Shown here: positions 33,801-44,875 of the stretch, in pieces
Layout: each line of letters starts with the position of its first letter
How positions within the stretch are numbered: position 1 is the stretch's first letter
Assembly: GCA_031308135.1 (NCBI GenBank)
Contig: JAHLJT010008756.1
Location: 66,142,026 to 66,206,025, forward strand
From: Acheta domesticus
Lineage: Eukaryota; Arthropoda; Insecta; Orthoptera; Gryllidae
Length of the DNA stretch: 64,000 nucleotides
Reading direction: 5' to 3'
Program-made: the position numbers and the translations under genes
Notes under the pieces: model-generated
Seen by the model: the letters and a program-made list of their open reading frames with translations, nothing else
The model's database searches: none
Told to the model about the DNA's origin: nothing

Positions 33801-34926
33801 TGGGTTTTGACACTTCATGAAGCTGTCCGCCGACACTATTCATGAGGCAGTCCAATGCATTTTATTTCAAGGTTGCCAGATTGGGCGGAATTCCGCTTTT
33901 TGGGATGGAAAACGATTCTCTTGCCGCACAAAAATTGACTTCGCGGAATACCGCCCAATGAGCGGAAATGCATCAAAACATGTGTGGTTTTGGGCGGGTT
34001 TTCAGACTACGACGAACTTTTCAAAAAAAACAACCACAACGACGTTGACAGTGAGTTTGATTTTTTTTTACTTTATACATGATTTTTCATTAATCATTTG
34101 TTAATTCGTTCAAATTTACTTTGAGAAGCGAGTAATGTTAGTTTTTAGACGTCTAGTATAGGGGTGGTCTAAAAGTCATAGCGTCTTTGTCTTGCACAAC
34201 ATTCTTTATAATATATCACATTGCCAGTACTTGCAGTTAATTTTAAAACATGCCATTTAAAATTAGTTATCTTTTGGAAGTACGATGTCACTGCCATCAT
34301 TTTCCGTAACCATAGGGAATAAGTATGCTTATGTAAGCATTTCTGTTTCAATAATCTTTTGAGCGCGGATATTTAAGACGAGCAAGGATAATGAAAATGT
34401 GATACGACAATGTGATAAATAAAATTATTTTATTTGAAAAGAATTGTTTTTTCCTTAAAGTTATCCTCCCATCTGTTGTTATCATAAGAATAGTCATACA
34501 CCTATTGTTTTCCGTTATAGCCTACTGAGCCTAACATACGTAGATAATTACCCATATAACTGACCTATAAAGGTATTAACCACCTTTTATAGTGCCTATA
34601 GGCACCTATTTCAACATAAATGGCTATCTCTGCCGTTTGGTGCCTACAAATGACTTTTTTTAAATTTTCAATCAATGTATTCACTCCATTGCTGTATTCA
34701 ATAAATAATTATTTATTTATTTATTGAACAACAAATCTTTCGTTGACTGGATACTTCTTTGATACCTGTTTGATAAAATGGGGCGTGGTGTCGTTTAGGC
34801 TTAGCGAAAACAGTAAATGAAAAAATTAGTGCAATTGTAGAAGAATTAGTGCAATCAGAAATTAGTGCCGCATGTGAAATCGGAATTGCGGCAATGGAAT
34901 ACAGTTCCAAGAAATTACAATTGTAA
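33801..34926. other. Non-coding, with a possible transposon terminus at 33868
   Basis: At 33868 the motif caaggttgccagattggg opens a GC-richer stretch with repeated gggcgg and ccgccc words (to about 34000). The complement of this terminus appears at 45199-45216. From 34100 to 34926 nothing is recognised, although a decayed N-terminal part of the hAT-like relic may be hidden here. Confidence 0.35.
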
Positions 34927-35567
34927 ACAACAATTGACCCATGTCTGGTTGAAGGTATTTTTCCCGACTTTAACGTTACTTGTCTGGCTCATGTACTTCA
35001 CCGAGTAGCAGAGGAGGTTCGAAACCAGTTCCACAAAACCAATGATTTAATATCCTCCATAGAGAAAGTATTTTTAAAGTCAAGTTCCAGATTTGCTGCT
35101 TACAAAGAAAGATGCCCCAATCGGCATTTGCCACCAGCGCCTATTTTGACTAGACAGGGTACGTGGTTGCAGGCTGTGAAGTATTACAGTGAGAACCAGT
35201 GGCGTAGCGTCAGGGGACGCTGAAATGCTGAGCATCCCCGTCTATAATATTAATAAAGAACCCTAAATACTGTATTGATAATCTTACAAGTGGTCCGTTG
35301 AGAAACACGTTTTGCATTAATTTTAAATTGATTTCCTATGTTTGAATTCGGCGGGTTGTTCAAGCAGGTCTGCGATTGCTTGGAAGCTAATATGCTTCTA
35401 GCGTCTGCCGCGAAATGCGACGAGCAATGACGCATGCGCAGATGGCGAGGTTCCCCTCTCCCCTCTTCACCCATAGCCCAGGGAAACCCGACTGCTTTAC
35501 GATAGCATCCACTGCGGAAAGAAACTCATTTGTGCACGAGAGCGCAGCACACTTCAGGCGGTCAGTA

Positions 35568-35614
<47 letters not shown>

Positions 35615-35776
35615 CCTCTGTCTCTCTGTCTCTCTCTCTGTCTGTCTGTCACACGGGAGTCCCCTCTTGGTCGTGGGTACAAACTGTAGAAATAGTGCCT
35701 GTTTACTATTTCTTAATTAATATCCAAGAAATTTAATTATCCCTAAAATAGATTACACATTATTTTAGTCTGCAAT

Positions 35777-35777
<1 letters not shown>

Positions 35778-35844
<67 letters not shown>

Positions 35845-35845
35845 T
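35778..35845. repeat. (AAT)n tract at the 5' border of the second Dong-like element
   Basis: About 22 units directly before coding sequence of the element. Confidence 0.9.
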
Positions 35846-36982
35846 CCTACACTTTCATATTCTTTCGGAATTCTTAAGTGGTCAAGCGCAGACCTTGCTG
35901 AATTAAATAGATTGACAAGAAGGCTACTTACTAAATTCCGGTGTCTCCATACCAACTCATCTATTAAAAGACTATATCTACCCCGAAGAGAAGGAGGAAG
36001 GGGACTACTAAATATTGAAAATCTCTGCAGAACGCAAGAAAGAAAAATGAAGCAAAAGTTATTCTCGTGTGAAGATGAATTAATGAAAATGGCTGTACAA
36101 GTAGATGATGGTTATACCCCGCTAAACTTGAGTGCCTCCGACCCAGGGTCAACGGAAACTGCAGCAGAATCAACATCAAAAGAGACGATTCAAAGAGATC
36201 TAGAAGTATGGCAACAAAAGGCAATGCATGGCAAATTTCCCAAAGCTATTCATGAATCGCATGTTGAAACACCATCGTCGCTGCAATGGCTATCAGACGG
36301 CTATTTATACCCAGAAACAGAGGGATTTATAATGGCAATCCAAGATAGAGTATGCCGAACTAGAAACTATGAAAAACATTGCATGAACATGCCTGTTGTT
36401 GACAAATGCAGGAAATGCGGCACCAGTGGTGAAACAATAGAGCATATAATGGCCGGCTGCACTGCACTTGCCGACAGCGCTTACTTGGGCAGACACAACC
36501 AACTAGCTAAGATTGTCCATCGACAATTGGCTCTCAAGCATGGAATGTTAAACAGTGGAGCTCCACCGTATTATAAATACAACCCAGCACCAGTAATGGA
36601 AGCAAATAATACCATCATTTATTGGGACAGACCCATATTTACAGATAAAACTGTGGCTTTCAATAGACCTGATATAGTTTTGATTGACAGGAATAAGAAA
36701 GAAGCTATACTGGTTGATATTGCCGTACCATTGACACACAATCTAAAGAAAACAGAGACCGAGAAAATTACTAAGTATGAAGATCTTGCTCTGGAAATAA
36801 AACAAATGTGGAAACTGCAGAGTGTAAAAACATATCCACTTGTTATTTCGGCTGAAGGTGTAGTCTCAAAAAATTTCAGGAAAAATCTAAAACTAATGGG
36901 ATTACCTCAACGAATCCTAAACTACGGACAGAAAGCAGTGATTCTGCAGACATGTCATATAGTTCGCAAGTTCTTGAACTAA
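35846..36982 (+). CDS. R4/Dong-like protein C-terminal part: RT thumb, zinc knuckle, restriction-like endonuclease
   Basis: About 378 codons with no interruption, to TAA at 36980-36982. The visible start is a truncation, not an initiation codon. Order: thumb SYSFGILKWSSADLAELNRL and LYLPRREGGRGLLNIENLC; knuckle CRKCGTSGETIEHIMAGC (CX2CX8HX4C, about residues 187-204); nuclease NRPDIVLID and ILVDIAVPLT with both catalytic acids, then the K/E-rich ITKYEDLALEIKQMW; end QTCHIVRKFLN. The intact frame and nuclease site contrast with the broken antisense copy, so this insertion is younger. The RT palm is absent, so it cannot move. Confidence 0.8.
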   Translation, partial: PTLSYSFGILKWSSADLAELNRLTRRLLTKFRCLHTNSSIKRLYLPRREGGRGLLNIENLCRTQERKMKQKLFSCEDELMKMAVQVDDGYTPLNLSASDPGSTETAAESTSKETIQRDLEVWQQKAMHGKFPKAIHESHVETPSSLQWLSDGYLYPETEGFIMAIQDRVCRTRNYEKHCMNMPVVDKCRKCGTSGETIEHIMAGCTALADSAYLGRHNQLAKIVHRQLALKHGMLNSGAPPYYKYNPAPVMEANNTIIYWDRPIFTDKTVAFNRPDIVLIDRNKKEAILVDIAVPLTHNLKKTETEKITKYEDLALEIKQMWKLQSVKTYPLVISAEGVVSKNFRKNLKLMGLPQRILNYGQKAVILQTCHIVRKFLN

Positions 36983-37110
36983 CACAAATGAGGCTCCCAT
37001 ATTGGTCTTGAGGGTCAGAGTGAAATCTCTCTCCTCAGTGACTGAGCTCTTTCCTATTCGTGGCAGGATTGGGCAAATTGAACCCAGCACAAGCAGCTGA
37101 GAATCACAAG
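35846..37110 (+). mobile_element. R4/Dong-like non-LTR retrotransposon, 5'-truncated, between (AAT)n tracts
   Basis: The second copy of the Dong-like type, 1.27 kb, inside the hAT element. Coding sequence begins directly at the (AAT)n tract and the 3' UTR runs through a short (gat)n bridge into (AAT)n at 37111-37209. The protein is related to the copy at 6864-10205 but the 3' UTRs differ, indicating separate subfamilies with the same target preference. Confidence 0.8.
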
Positions 37111-37122
37111 ATGATGATGATG

Positions 37123-37209
<87 letters not shown>
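37111..37209. repeat. (GAT)4 then (AAT)n tract at the 3' border of the second Dong-like element
   Basis: About 28 AAT units after four GAT/TGA-type units. Confidence 0.9.
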
Positions 37210-38229
37210 GTGACTTTATTTATGTGGCGAGACTCGGGCCATCAGGCCCGCTCTTCCGCCTAACCACGTAATACATACATATATAGATAAAAATTGAAGC
37301 AGTACATTTAGTAAATTAAATAAAATACAACTTAGATATGTCTTGCCCCTGGGCTCACAAGGTGAAAGTAAAAAACACAACGTCCCAGCATTTACCTTAA
37401 ACGGCCGGGGAAAACCAGGGAAAACAAAGGAAGTGTGCATGCTCTTCAACGTTGAGCAACAAAAAATATTTAAAATAATTTATAAAGCATTTACTGACAA
37501 TGTATAAATGTATAAATTAACAAGTGGTCTCTTTGCCAGTCGCATATAAGAATTAAAGCTGAGCCATTGTATAATTTTCTTCCAAGACTTCGGCAGTCCT
37601 GACAGCTGTGAGGATGTTGTGGGCAGGGCCTACACCGTGTAAGCAATCGAGATCGTGGAAGTATGGTGGAAGTAGTTCCAGTGTATCTGCCTTGTGTTGC
37701 ATTCGCCTGTTAGATGAAGAGGTTGATAGTGACATTTTGTATGTTATTGTTGAGCATCCCCAAACGTGCGAGTCACGCTACGCCACTGGTGAGAACATTG
37801 ACAGTGTTGAAGAGGTTGTAAATTATAGTTTTTCGGAAGAATCACAGTGTAAGGTTGCCCAGTATGTCCTACGAGAGAAAGGTTTGAGGCGGGATCTGTC
37901 ACATATTCGCGCTAATTTTACATTTTTAGCAGATAATCTACAGTAATTAGAATCATCAAAGCTCAGTCTTACTGATACAATTCAGAAAGCCAGTTAAAGA
38001 AAGCTGTTGGTGAGGTTGGAAATTATTTCCAAAAAACTACAAATGGTGTTCGCCAAAAATCCTGGATACACGGTTCTGAAAGAAGTATCAGACATTTTAA
38101 GCGGGCGTGAGGTAGTTATCCTTACAGGATTTAATCCACATATGGTTCCTGTTTTTAAATATGTTCCAGTCACCACCGCAGAAGTTACACCATTTTAAGT
38201 ATTTAAGCTCATTCTGACCGACAAAAGGT

Positions 38230-38712
38230 AACTAGTGGGGCTACAACAGCACTTACTTTCCCGTATTAGAGGAAACAGCTATGTAGTACTGAAATATTGC
38301 ACTTTATGCGCTACTAACATCTTTGCTATTATTTGAAAAGTCAAATTCAACCAAGAAGCGTAAAACTCTCTGTTTCCATCGCTGTGTTGTCATAACTATG
38401 TGAATTCTACAACTACACAAAAATAGAATACAAAAGTTTTCTAAACCTCTATTGGAAAAAGAAGCCTGATACCCTGAACAATATAGAAATGCATTCCATA
38501 GGGACATGATTAGAGAAGAGTATTCTAGAGCCATGCAAAATTACTCTACTCACTACAAATGGTACAGCATTTGGTGCGAAAACTAAATATTTTCATGCAA
38601 ATATCAACATAAATGAGACAATTATATCTCCTTTTCATACAGCTCCTTCAGATCACAACAATTACACTAAGTTACAGATATTCACGAGAACAAAGTGAAT
38701 TCCATTGTTGTA
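38230..38712 (-). mobile_element. Dispersed element, copy 2, inverted relative to 31853-32301
   Basis: From aactagtggggctacaacag to aattccattgttgta. It runs antiparallel to copy 1 along its whole length and carries about 30 extra bases. Non-coding. Confidence 0.6.
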
Positions 38713-39438
38713 TGCATACTTTTAACTTTTTTAGAGCATGAAGTTCCGGGGTCTACTTATAATGCTTCCTTCAGTCAGGGTTGTCAAGTGTGTTGCAAGC
38801 TCTTTTCCCACAACTACTACGGAATTTCCCCAAGTAACCTCTCCTAAGAACCAAATTCCCCAACTTTGAAACGAAAAATATTCTCCAAATTATGGACCAA
38901 CGACATGAGCTGTTCCTATCAGGGCCGGATTCAATCTTTTATGACTCGCGTCTCTTTCTGACACGAAATTACTCGCACGGTGCACTGAGTGCGCCAGTAA
39001 AGAAACGATTGTTTATGCAATAACAAAAACAATAATTGCGATAAATTAGAGTTATTTATTAAGAAAATGATAACTTATTACATAAAATAATATTTGGTGT
39101 TAATTATATAGTATATATGAAATTTACAGTACGAAATGTATTATATGCCTCTAATAAGACATACAGTTGCATAAAAATTATTGTAAAGTTTTAGGTCACG
39201 GAATGCGCACCAAATTAATTATTAATTCAATAGAAATAGTTATATATTATAATATAAATTAATAATTATAAATCTCGTAATAATAATAATAACAACAATA
39301 ATAAAACTGCACTAAATCTATGAGAATTTATATATTTTTTTAATGTTTGAAGGCTTGGCAGCTCAGGCCTTTAGCCTTTTTACTGTTTATTATAAAATGT
39401 CAAATATACAAGTACAATTTACAGTTACAATTCAAATT

Positions 39439-42120
39439 TTATGAAACAGATTTGCTTCTTTCAGGAATTTTAACGTCCTGCCAGTCGCCGTTGTGTCCGT
39501 TCCTAATAGGTCCTCCTTCAGATCCCCCTTCCCACATCTGTCTCTGATTGTTGCGAGATTCACACAGTCCGTTAGTAGATGCTGTTAAAACTCCACCGCA
39601 GTCGCAGACAGGTGGTTCCTCATTCTTCAGCATGAATGAAGATGTTATCCTTGTGTGGCCTATTCTTAGCCTGGTAAGGCACACTTGTTCTCGTCGAGTG
39701 TATCTGACGTGTGCTGGCCATTTATTCACGCTTTGCTTGATCGGCTTTAATTTCGTTTCAAGGCTATTCCATGTGGTTTGCCATACTCTGAAGATACACT
39801 TGAATGCAGCATTTCTTGCGTCTTGAGGTCGTACTTCCGTATCAATTTCTAATTGTTTGTTTTTCGGCATTTCTTGCTGCAGAATCGGCTTCTTCGTTGC
39901 CTGAGATACCTATACTGCGATTTTTGTAGGAAGAGCTCTCAAGATAACTCAAATCCCATCTTCGCGATGGAATATGTCACGGCATTTCGTATCATTCACA
40001 GTCGTTCCGCTAGATTTCGCACGATCGCGACCGTATGAAGCAGTGCTTGCGATCATGCGACTTCTACCGGCAAGACCGAGAAAAGACGCGAAATGCCGTG
40101 ACATATTCCATCGCGAAGATGGGATTTGAGTTATCTTCAGAGCTCTTCCTACAAAAATCGCAGTATATGTGCCCAGGGCACCAGATGAATGTGACTGATG
40201 CTTCTCTCTGACTTAATTTGTGACATGATAGTATCATTTGAAGCATCGGGTCCACAGGTAGGAGTCTGTCTATGGCGATAAGGAAGCTGAGCGAGTCTGT
40301 GCAGATGACAAATCTTCTTGGGCTGAGATTTTCACAAGATCGCAAAGCTTGCAATTCTGCAAACAATTCAGCTGTGTACACACTCGCTTCTATGGGAAGA
40401 GTCCATGCTTTTGATATGACTTCAGTTACAAATGCACTTCCAACTCCATTTTTGGTTCTTGATCCATCTGTGTAGATAATTGTGTGTTTTGCGATGTATT
40501 CATCGAGAACTGATTTAAATCCGATTTTTAATTCTGGGGGAAGTCATTCTTTTTTCTTTACACTGGTTGTGTCGAGTCGAACATCTGGCATTTTAAGCGT
40601 TCAAGGTGGAACTTCATGTTTTATACTTCAAAACCGATGGTATAGAACATCTAGTTATTTCGATTGCACGGATGTTGGCTGGACAAGTTGCAGTAGGTCT
40701 TCGATCGTAAATACATGCCAATTTAGGCCGAGTCATCAATGAATGGTTCAAATGCTCTGGCAGTGACAGCATTTTTTATCTATATCTGAGTAGTAGTGTT
40801 TTCCGTCTATGATATAGCGACATGGTACTGGTTTCACAATAGAGATTTAAGGAAGGACTAGTGCGGAACGCTCCAGATGCATAACGGAGGCCTGAATTGT
40901 GAATAGGATCTAATTTCCTTAAGCTTGACTTCCTGGCTGAGGAGTACACTGCGCATCCATAATCTATTTTGGACATTACCATTGATTTGTAGAGACGAAG
41001 TAAGATGTCTCTATCTGCTCCCCAAATTTATATGCGAAATGCATCGCATTACGTTCAGAGCCGTTCTGCAGCTAGACAAGGTATAATCTATATGCTGTTT
41101 CCAAGTTAAATGTCTGTCAAAGATCAAACCGAGGAATTTTGCCGATTCATTATATGCCAGTTGTACACCATTTAATGTCAGAGGAGGATCTCTGCATCCT
41201 TTCCGTTTCCTACAGAAATGGACGCATTTGGTTTTAGCTGTTGCAAGCCGATATTTTCCGCGTTCTGTTCTAAGGTATTTATGGCGTTTTGCATTTTCAA
41301 TTTGATCATTGCCGGTGATTGGCTGAATAAAATAGAGCAATATCATCTACATACATGCATTTTCCAACTGATGTTTCTGTCAAACATCTCGTTGATCGCT
41401 ATGATAAAAAGCGTACCACTTAATGGAGAACCTTGTGGGACACCATTCTCTAGTGCGTGGCTTTCTGAGATGGACTGCCCAATACGAACTTGGAAAGATC
41501 TGGTACTAAGAAAGCTGGATATAAAGTTTGGAAGTTTTCCTCTGATTTGCCAGTTGTATAGCTGTCTCAGAATGTTGTAACGCCAGGTCTTATCAAAAGC
41601 TTTTTCCAGATCGAAGAATACAGCAACCATATGTTGTCTTTTGATAAAGGTGTTCTGAATTGCGTTTTCCAGATATATTAGCTGGTCAGTGGTGGAATGA
41701 TGCTGTCGGTATCCGCACGGATGTTTATTCAGGAGGTTGTATCTTTCGAGACACTAGTCTGGTGTTGACCATTTTTTCTAGATTTTTTCTAGGCAGCACG
41801 TCAATGATACCGGGCGATAATTTTCGGGTTTCCATGGGTCTTTGCCAGCCTTTAAAAGTGGAATTATTATCGCATCTTTCCAGCATTTGGGGTAATTGCC
41901 TTGTCTCCAGATATTATATATATTTAACAAGATGGAGAGTATTTCTTCTGGTAACCGACGTATTATGCTGTAGGGGAGGTTGTCTGATCCTGCTGCTGTC
42001 TTCAGCTGCATTTATGGCGTCTTGTAATTCTCGCCTTGTGAAAAGGGCGTTATACGGCTCATCTATATCAGTTATAAAATTTTGTATTTCTTCTTCTTCT
42101 CGCTTTTTCTCTAGGAAATA
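39439..42120 (-). pseudogene. I-like ORF2 relic: RT, RNase H and C-terminal domain
   Basis: On the minus strand: KKREEEEIQNFI and ALFTRRELQDAINA (42119-42000); GSDNLPYSIIRRLPEE, WKDAIIIPLLKAGKDP and NYRPVSLT (42011-41778); FFDLEKAFDKTWRYN and ENGVPQGSPLSGTLF (41630-41400); catalytic YVDDIALF at 41331-41356 in a shifted frame; KTKCVHFCRK and AKFLGLIFD (41280-41100); RNase H with TAELFAELQAL, CTDSLS and FIWCPGH (40381-40170), then GISGNEEADSAARNAE after the MITE (39912-39865); final TRREQVCLTRLRIGHTRIT and CDCGG (39760-39600). Several frameshifts and stops are present. Confidence 0.8.
39913..40165. mobile_element. TA-target MITE (copy 2), 253 bp, inside an RNase H relic
   Basis: Terminal inverted repeats of about 75 bases begin tactgcgatttttgtaggaa on both ends. 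TA duplication at 39911-39912 and 40166-40167. Without the element and one TA the interrupted gene reads GHIGISGNEEAD on the minus strand, the expected RNase H sequence, which fixes the boundaries. The core agcagtgcttgcgatcatgc is shared with the other two copies. No transposase. Confidence 0.9.
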
Positions 42121-43362
42121 GAATATTAAAATAATAGAAAATAAAAAATAGAGTAATATGTTTTCTTGTATTACTAATAATTTTATTAAATCCGTGAAAA
42201 TGATACAATGAAATGGACAATTATTTAATTTGGGTTTACGAAAGTTGATCGAACTAAAAATCCAAGTTGCCAAGTGTTGGTCCTCTGCTTTTTGTTTGTT
42301 TTCTTACTTAAGTTTCTGAAGTAAAGGAACGCCGTTCCGTCGCATTCCGTCAGAAATCAAGGCAATGTGAACGAGTAATTATAAAAATACATAACAATAT
42401 TTTACACAATATATTTTATCCACATTTCACGCCATCATGCGCAATAATTGATTTCTACAACGCCTACATTGAAAAGAAATGATTCTTTTATGTATTTACA
42501 CTATTACTCGCGCGGGGCACATAGTGCGCCGAAAACGTTTTAGACAGAATTCAGCTAGCTTACTCCCACGACTTGCAACGGAGCAGCTGAAACATGAATT
42601 CAAACTGATAAAGAAACTCAGAAGAAAGGTTAGCGGAAGAGATAATGCAATATGATGCACGTATTGTCGTCAGGAACCAAAAGAACCAGTACGCCAGCGC
42701 GAGTAGTTGAAGGTTTGTCGCCTGTAGGCTAAACTCCATTTGCCGCCCCCTTTATTGTCCATAGTTGCATTATACATTTGTTTTATACAATAAACGGTAG
42801 AGTTCATCCTTGTTAACATTAAAGCACAATAGCTTTAATTTACTTTAGATAAAATTACAATTTTAATGGTTTACTCAATAAATTATATAATAACTTTAGT
42901 TCTAATTAATTTTTTACTGACATCTTTCAAGATTCGTTGGGTTTCGAACTGAGTATGTTCTTAGAGATCAGAGATCACTTTTTTAAACATATTTTTGTCT
43001 TTAATGCTAATGACTTTGTTTTGTGTAATTGAAGATCTGGTATCAATTTGAATTGAGTTGTCCTACATAGTCAAATGTAATTATAAAATGCAGTTAATTA
43101 CTGATTTATTGAAAAATATACACACTACTCTAATACAAAAATTAATATCTAAACATTGTAATTTTTATAGTAATTGAAAATTAAATGTACTTTGCCCATG
43201 TTCAATTTTACATAGCTTTCTTACGAGATTTCTTAATGACAAACTCGTTAATAATGTTCTCATATGAAAGTGTTTTTATTGTATTTGCCTCAATACAAAG
43301 TAAAGGAAGTGAGCTTAATCGTAATTCAATTCAGAAGTACTAGTTCGTAGGTAGTTTTTAAC
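42121..43362. other. AT-rich interior of the hAT element, nothing recognised
   Basis: No frame with motifs. The word ttactcgcgcggggcacata (about 42502) resembles ttactcgcacggtgcactga (about 38969), near the left end of the same element. Confidence 0.4.
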
Positions 43363-43720
43363 TCATTTAATTAACGCAGGAAAAACTCGTACGTTCTCCC
43401 GCGCAATTTGTATTATAGTAGGTTTGTACAAACTTAGGCCTATATTTAAAGCAATGTCCAAATTGAGGTAAACATATTGCAAGGAATTATACCTCAGAAA
43501 TTTCGAAATTCCTTCCAACGATTTATTGGATGGGTGATCAAACCCCACAGCACAGTGCTTATGAAAGTGGGTACACTCTTCTGTGAAATCCGAGTCCAAA
43601 TCATTTGTGTAAACGTGGTAAAGATTGATGGCCTTTTCCCTCAATTCCTCTTCCATATGTCTTATCACATGACTGAGTTGAGAAGTACATTCGGTCTTGA
43701 AACTCCTCTTAGGCCATTTT
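43363..43720 (-). pseudogene. Decayed C-terminal end of a hAT transposase
   Basis: Minus strand: KKWPKRSFKTEC, then ELREKAINLYHVYTNDLDSD, FTEECTHF, SLQYVYLNLDIALNIGLSLY and a worn ARENVRVFPALIK. The pattern (A..L...Y..DLD.DF..E, then a hydrophobic segment before an AER.FS.L.lIK end) is that of the hAT dimerisation region. The ERSFS-type core is degraded. It lies inside the hAT termini at 38920 and 44867, which supports both calls. Confidence 0.55.
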
Positions 43721-44024
43721 TTTTCTTGAATTCACAAACAAACAATATACAACTATAATAGGTAAAAACGTGTTTGTTACGGTCATCACTGCCAGGAAAG
43801 ATTACTTCTCCACTTCGATCTTCGTCAGCCCAAACTTTTCTTTTAAACTAACTTTTATTGTCTTTTTCATAAGATGTAGTTTTGGTTATTTGCATGGCCA
43901 ATTCCTCGAAGTAATGAAAATGGTTTCTCTGTTCCTAAACATACTTGTATTCTTCAAGAGAGTCATACAAATCTCTGACTAACAAAACATCCACAGTTCC
44001 ACTTTGGATGACTTTGACTTTGAC

Positions 44025-44269
44025 TACTTCGGTTTTTCTTTCTTGGCACGCGGGAGTGTGTCAATAAAATGGAATATCTCACGGTATTTCGCGTCGTTCT
44101 CGTTTGTGCCGGTGGGAGTCGCATGATCGCGACTATCGAGCAGTGCTGGCGATCATGCGACTTCTAGCGGCAACGCTAGAACAATGACAACGGGGAACGA
44201 CGCGAAATACCGTGAGATATTCCATTTTGATGACACACCCCCGTGCGCCAAGAAAGAAAAACCGAAGTA
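44025..44269. mobile_element. TA-target MITE (copy 3), 245 bp
   Basis: Ends tacttcggtttttctttctt and its complement; inverted repeats of about 80 bases. Shared internal blocks: aatggaatatctcacggtat and core agcagtgctggcgatcatgc. The end sequence differs from copies 1 and 2 (TACTTCGG against TACTGCGA), so it is a sister subfamily. No duplicated TA is visible outside the ends; if the outermost TA is the target, the element is 44027-44267. Confidence 0.75.
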
Positions 44270-44875
44270 CGTATAACGTTACAATAGGCAAAATAAATAT
44301 TCGTCAGAATTGTTGCTTTTTCATTATTTTTGCATAAATGCCAAATACGTAAGGGTACCTATAAAAACTACAGGTTACGCATTGGTCAATATTGGTGTTA
44401 GTTTTAAACTATTGAATAAAAATTGTCTATGAATCTTAAATTGTACATCATTAATTACTGTACACTTATGTATAGTATTTAAACGTACCAGGATGTCTCC
44501 ATCCTGGTACATAGTATTTTCATTAAAATCCCGGTGAAAATACCGGGTACGTCTGGCAACAATGAACTAGCGTTGTGAGATCGAATCACTGCGCTTACGC
44601 CTTCCGCCACGCTGTGTTGTCAAACCAAATTAGATTACACTACAAGAAAGTTATATTACAAGATTACGTATGTAGTTTTAGTTTGGAAGTACGTGTGTAG
44701 AAAAAATAAAACTTATTTTGAAGTATTATTTGTTTTTAAATTACGGAAAATATTAATAACGTCCGAATTATTTATTTTTAACTTCTGAATAAATTTCCAA
44801 AGTGCCACCCGAAAACTTTGCCACTCTAGGCTGCAGCCTAATCATCCTATTTAGAATCCGACCCTGGTTCCTGTC

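Larger units (their letters stand above)
35197..37788. mobile_element. hAT DNA transposon, 2,592 bp, with 8-bp target duplication
   Basis: The target duplication gtgagaac is perfect at 35189-35196 and 37789-37796. Terminal inverted repeats start cagtggcgtagcgt on both ends; a further matched gagcatcccc lies about 30 bases in. The 8-bp duplication and CAGTGGCG-type ends are hallmarks of hAT. No hAT transposase is seen inside. The cargo is a (TC)n run (35570-35650), a Dong-like retrotransposon between (AAT)n tracts, and unrecognised DNA at each end (35220-35570 and 37210-37770). It is therefore non-autonomous and has itself received an insertion. Confidence 0.9.
34927..38196 (+). pseudogene. 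hAT-like transposase relic, split by a 2.6-kb hAT insertion
   Basis: Two coding parts, 34927-35196 and 37797-38196. The first reads VTCLAHVLHRVAEEVRN, LISSIEKVFLKSSSRF and PPAPILTRQGTWLQAV; the second YVLREKGLRRDLSHIRANFT, KNPGYTVLKEVSDILSG and FKYVPVTTAEV. These match the catalytic-core and C-terminal region of the hAT-like transposases common in hemimetabolous insects. Removing the insertion and one copy of its 8-bp target duplication leaves the frame unbroken across the join (YYSEN then IDSVEE). Independent decay is also present: a TAA at 37944-37946 and a second stop near 37997. The conserved C-terminal dimerisation end is missing after 38196. Confidence 0.75.
39338..42120 (-). mobile_element. 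I-like non-LTR retrotransposon, 5'-truncated, inserted in the hAT element
   Basis: Minus-strand element running from the start of the RT (42120) to an A-rich 3' end near 39338. It lacks ORF1 and the endonuclease. It is a different family from the 20-27 kb I-like element, as judged by the protein differences. It is split by a MITE at 39913-40165. Confidence 0.7.
38920..44867. mobile_element. hAT DNA transposon, 5.95 kb, holding nested insertions
   Basis: Ends cagggccggattcaat (left) and the complement of gaatccgaccctg (right) are inverted, with 11 of the first 13 bases matching. The flanking 8-mers gttcctat (38912-38919) and gttcctgt (44868-44875) match at 7 of 8. CAGGGCCGGATT-type ends with an 8-bp duplication fit hAT. 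It holds a decayed hAT transposase end (43363-43720, minus), an I-like retrotransposon (39338-42120), and MITEs at 39913 and 44025. Confidence 0.75.
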
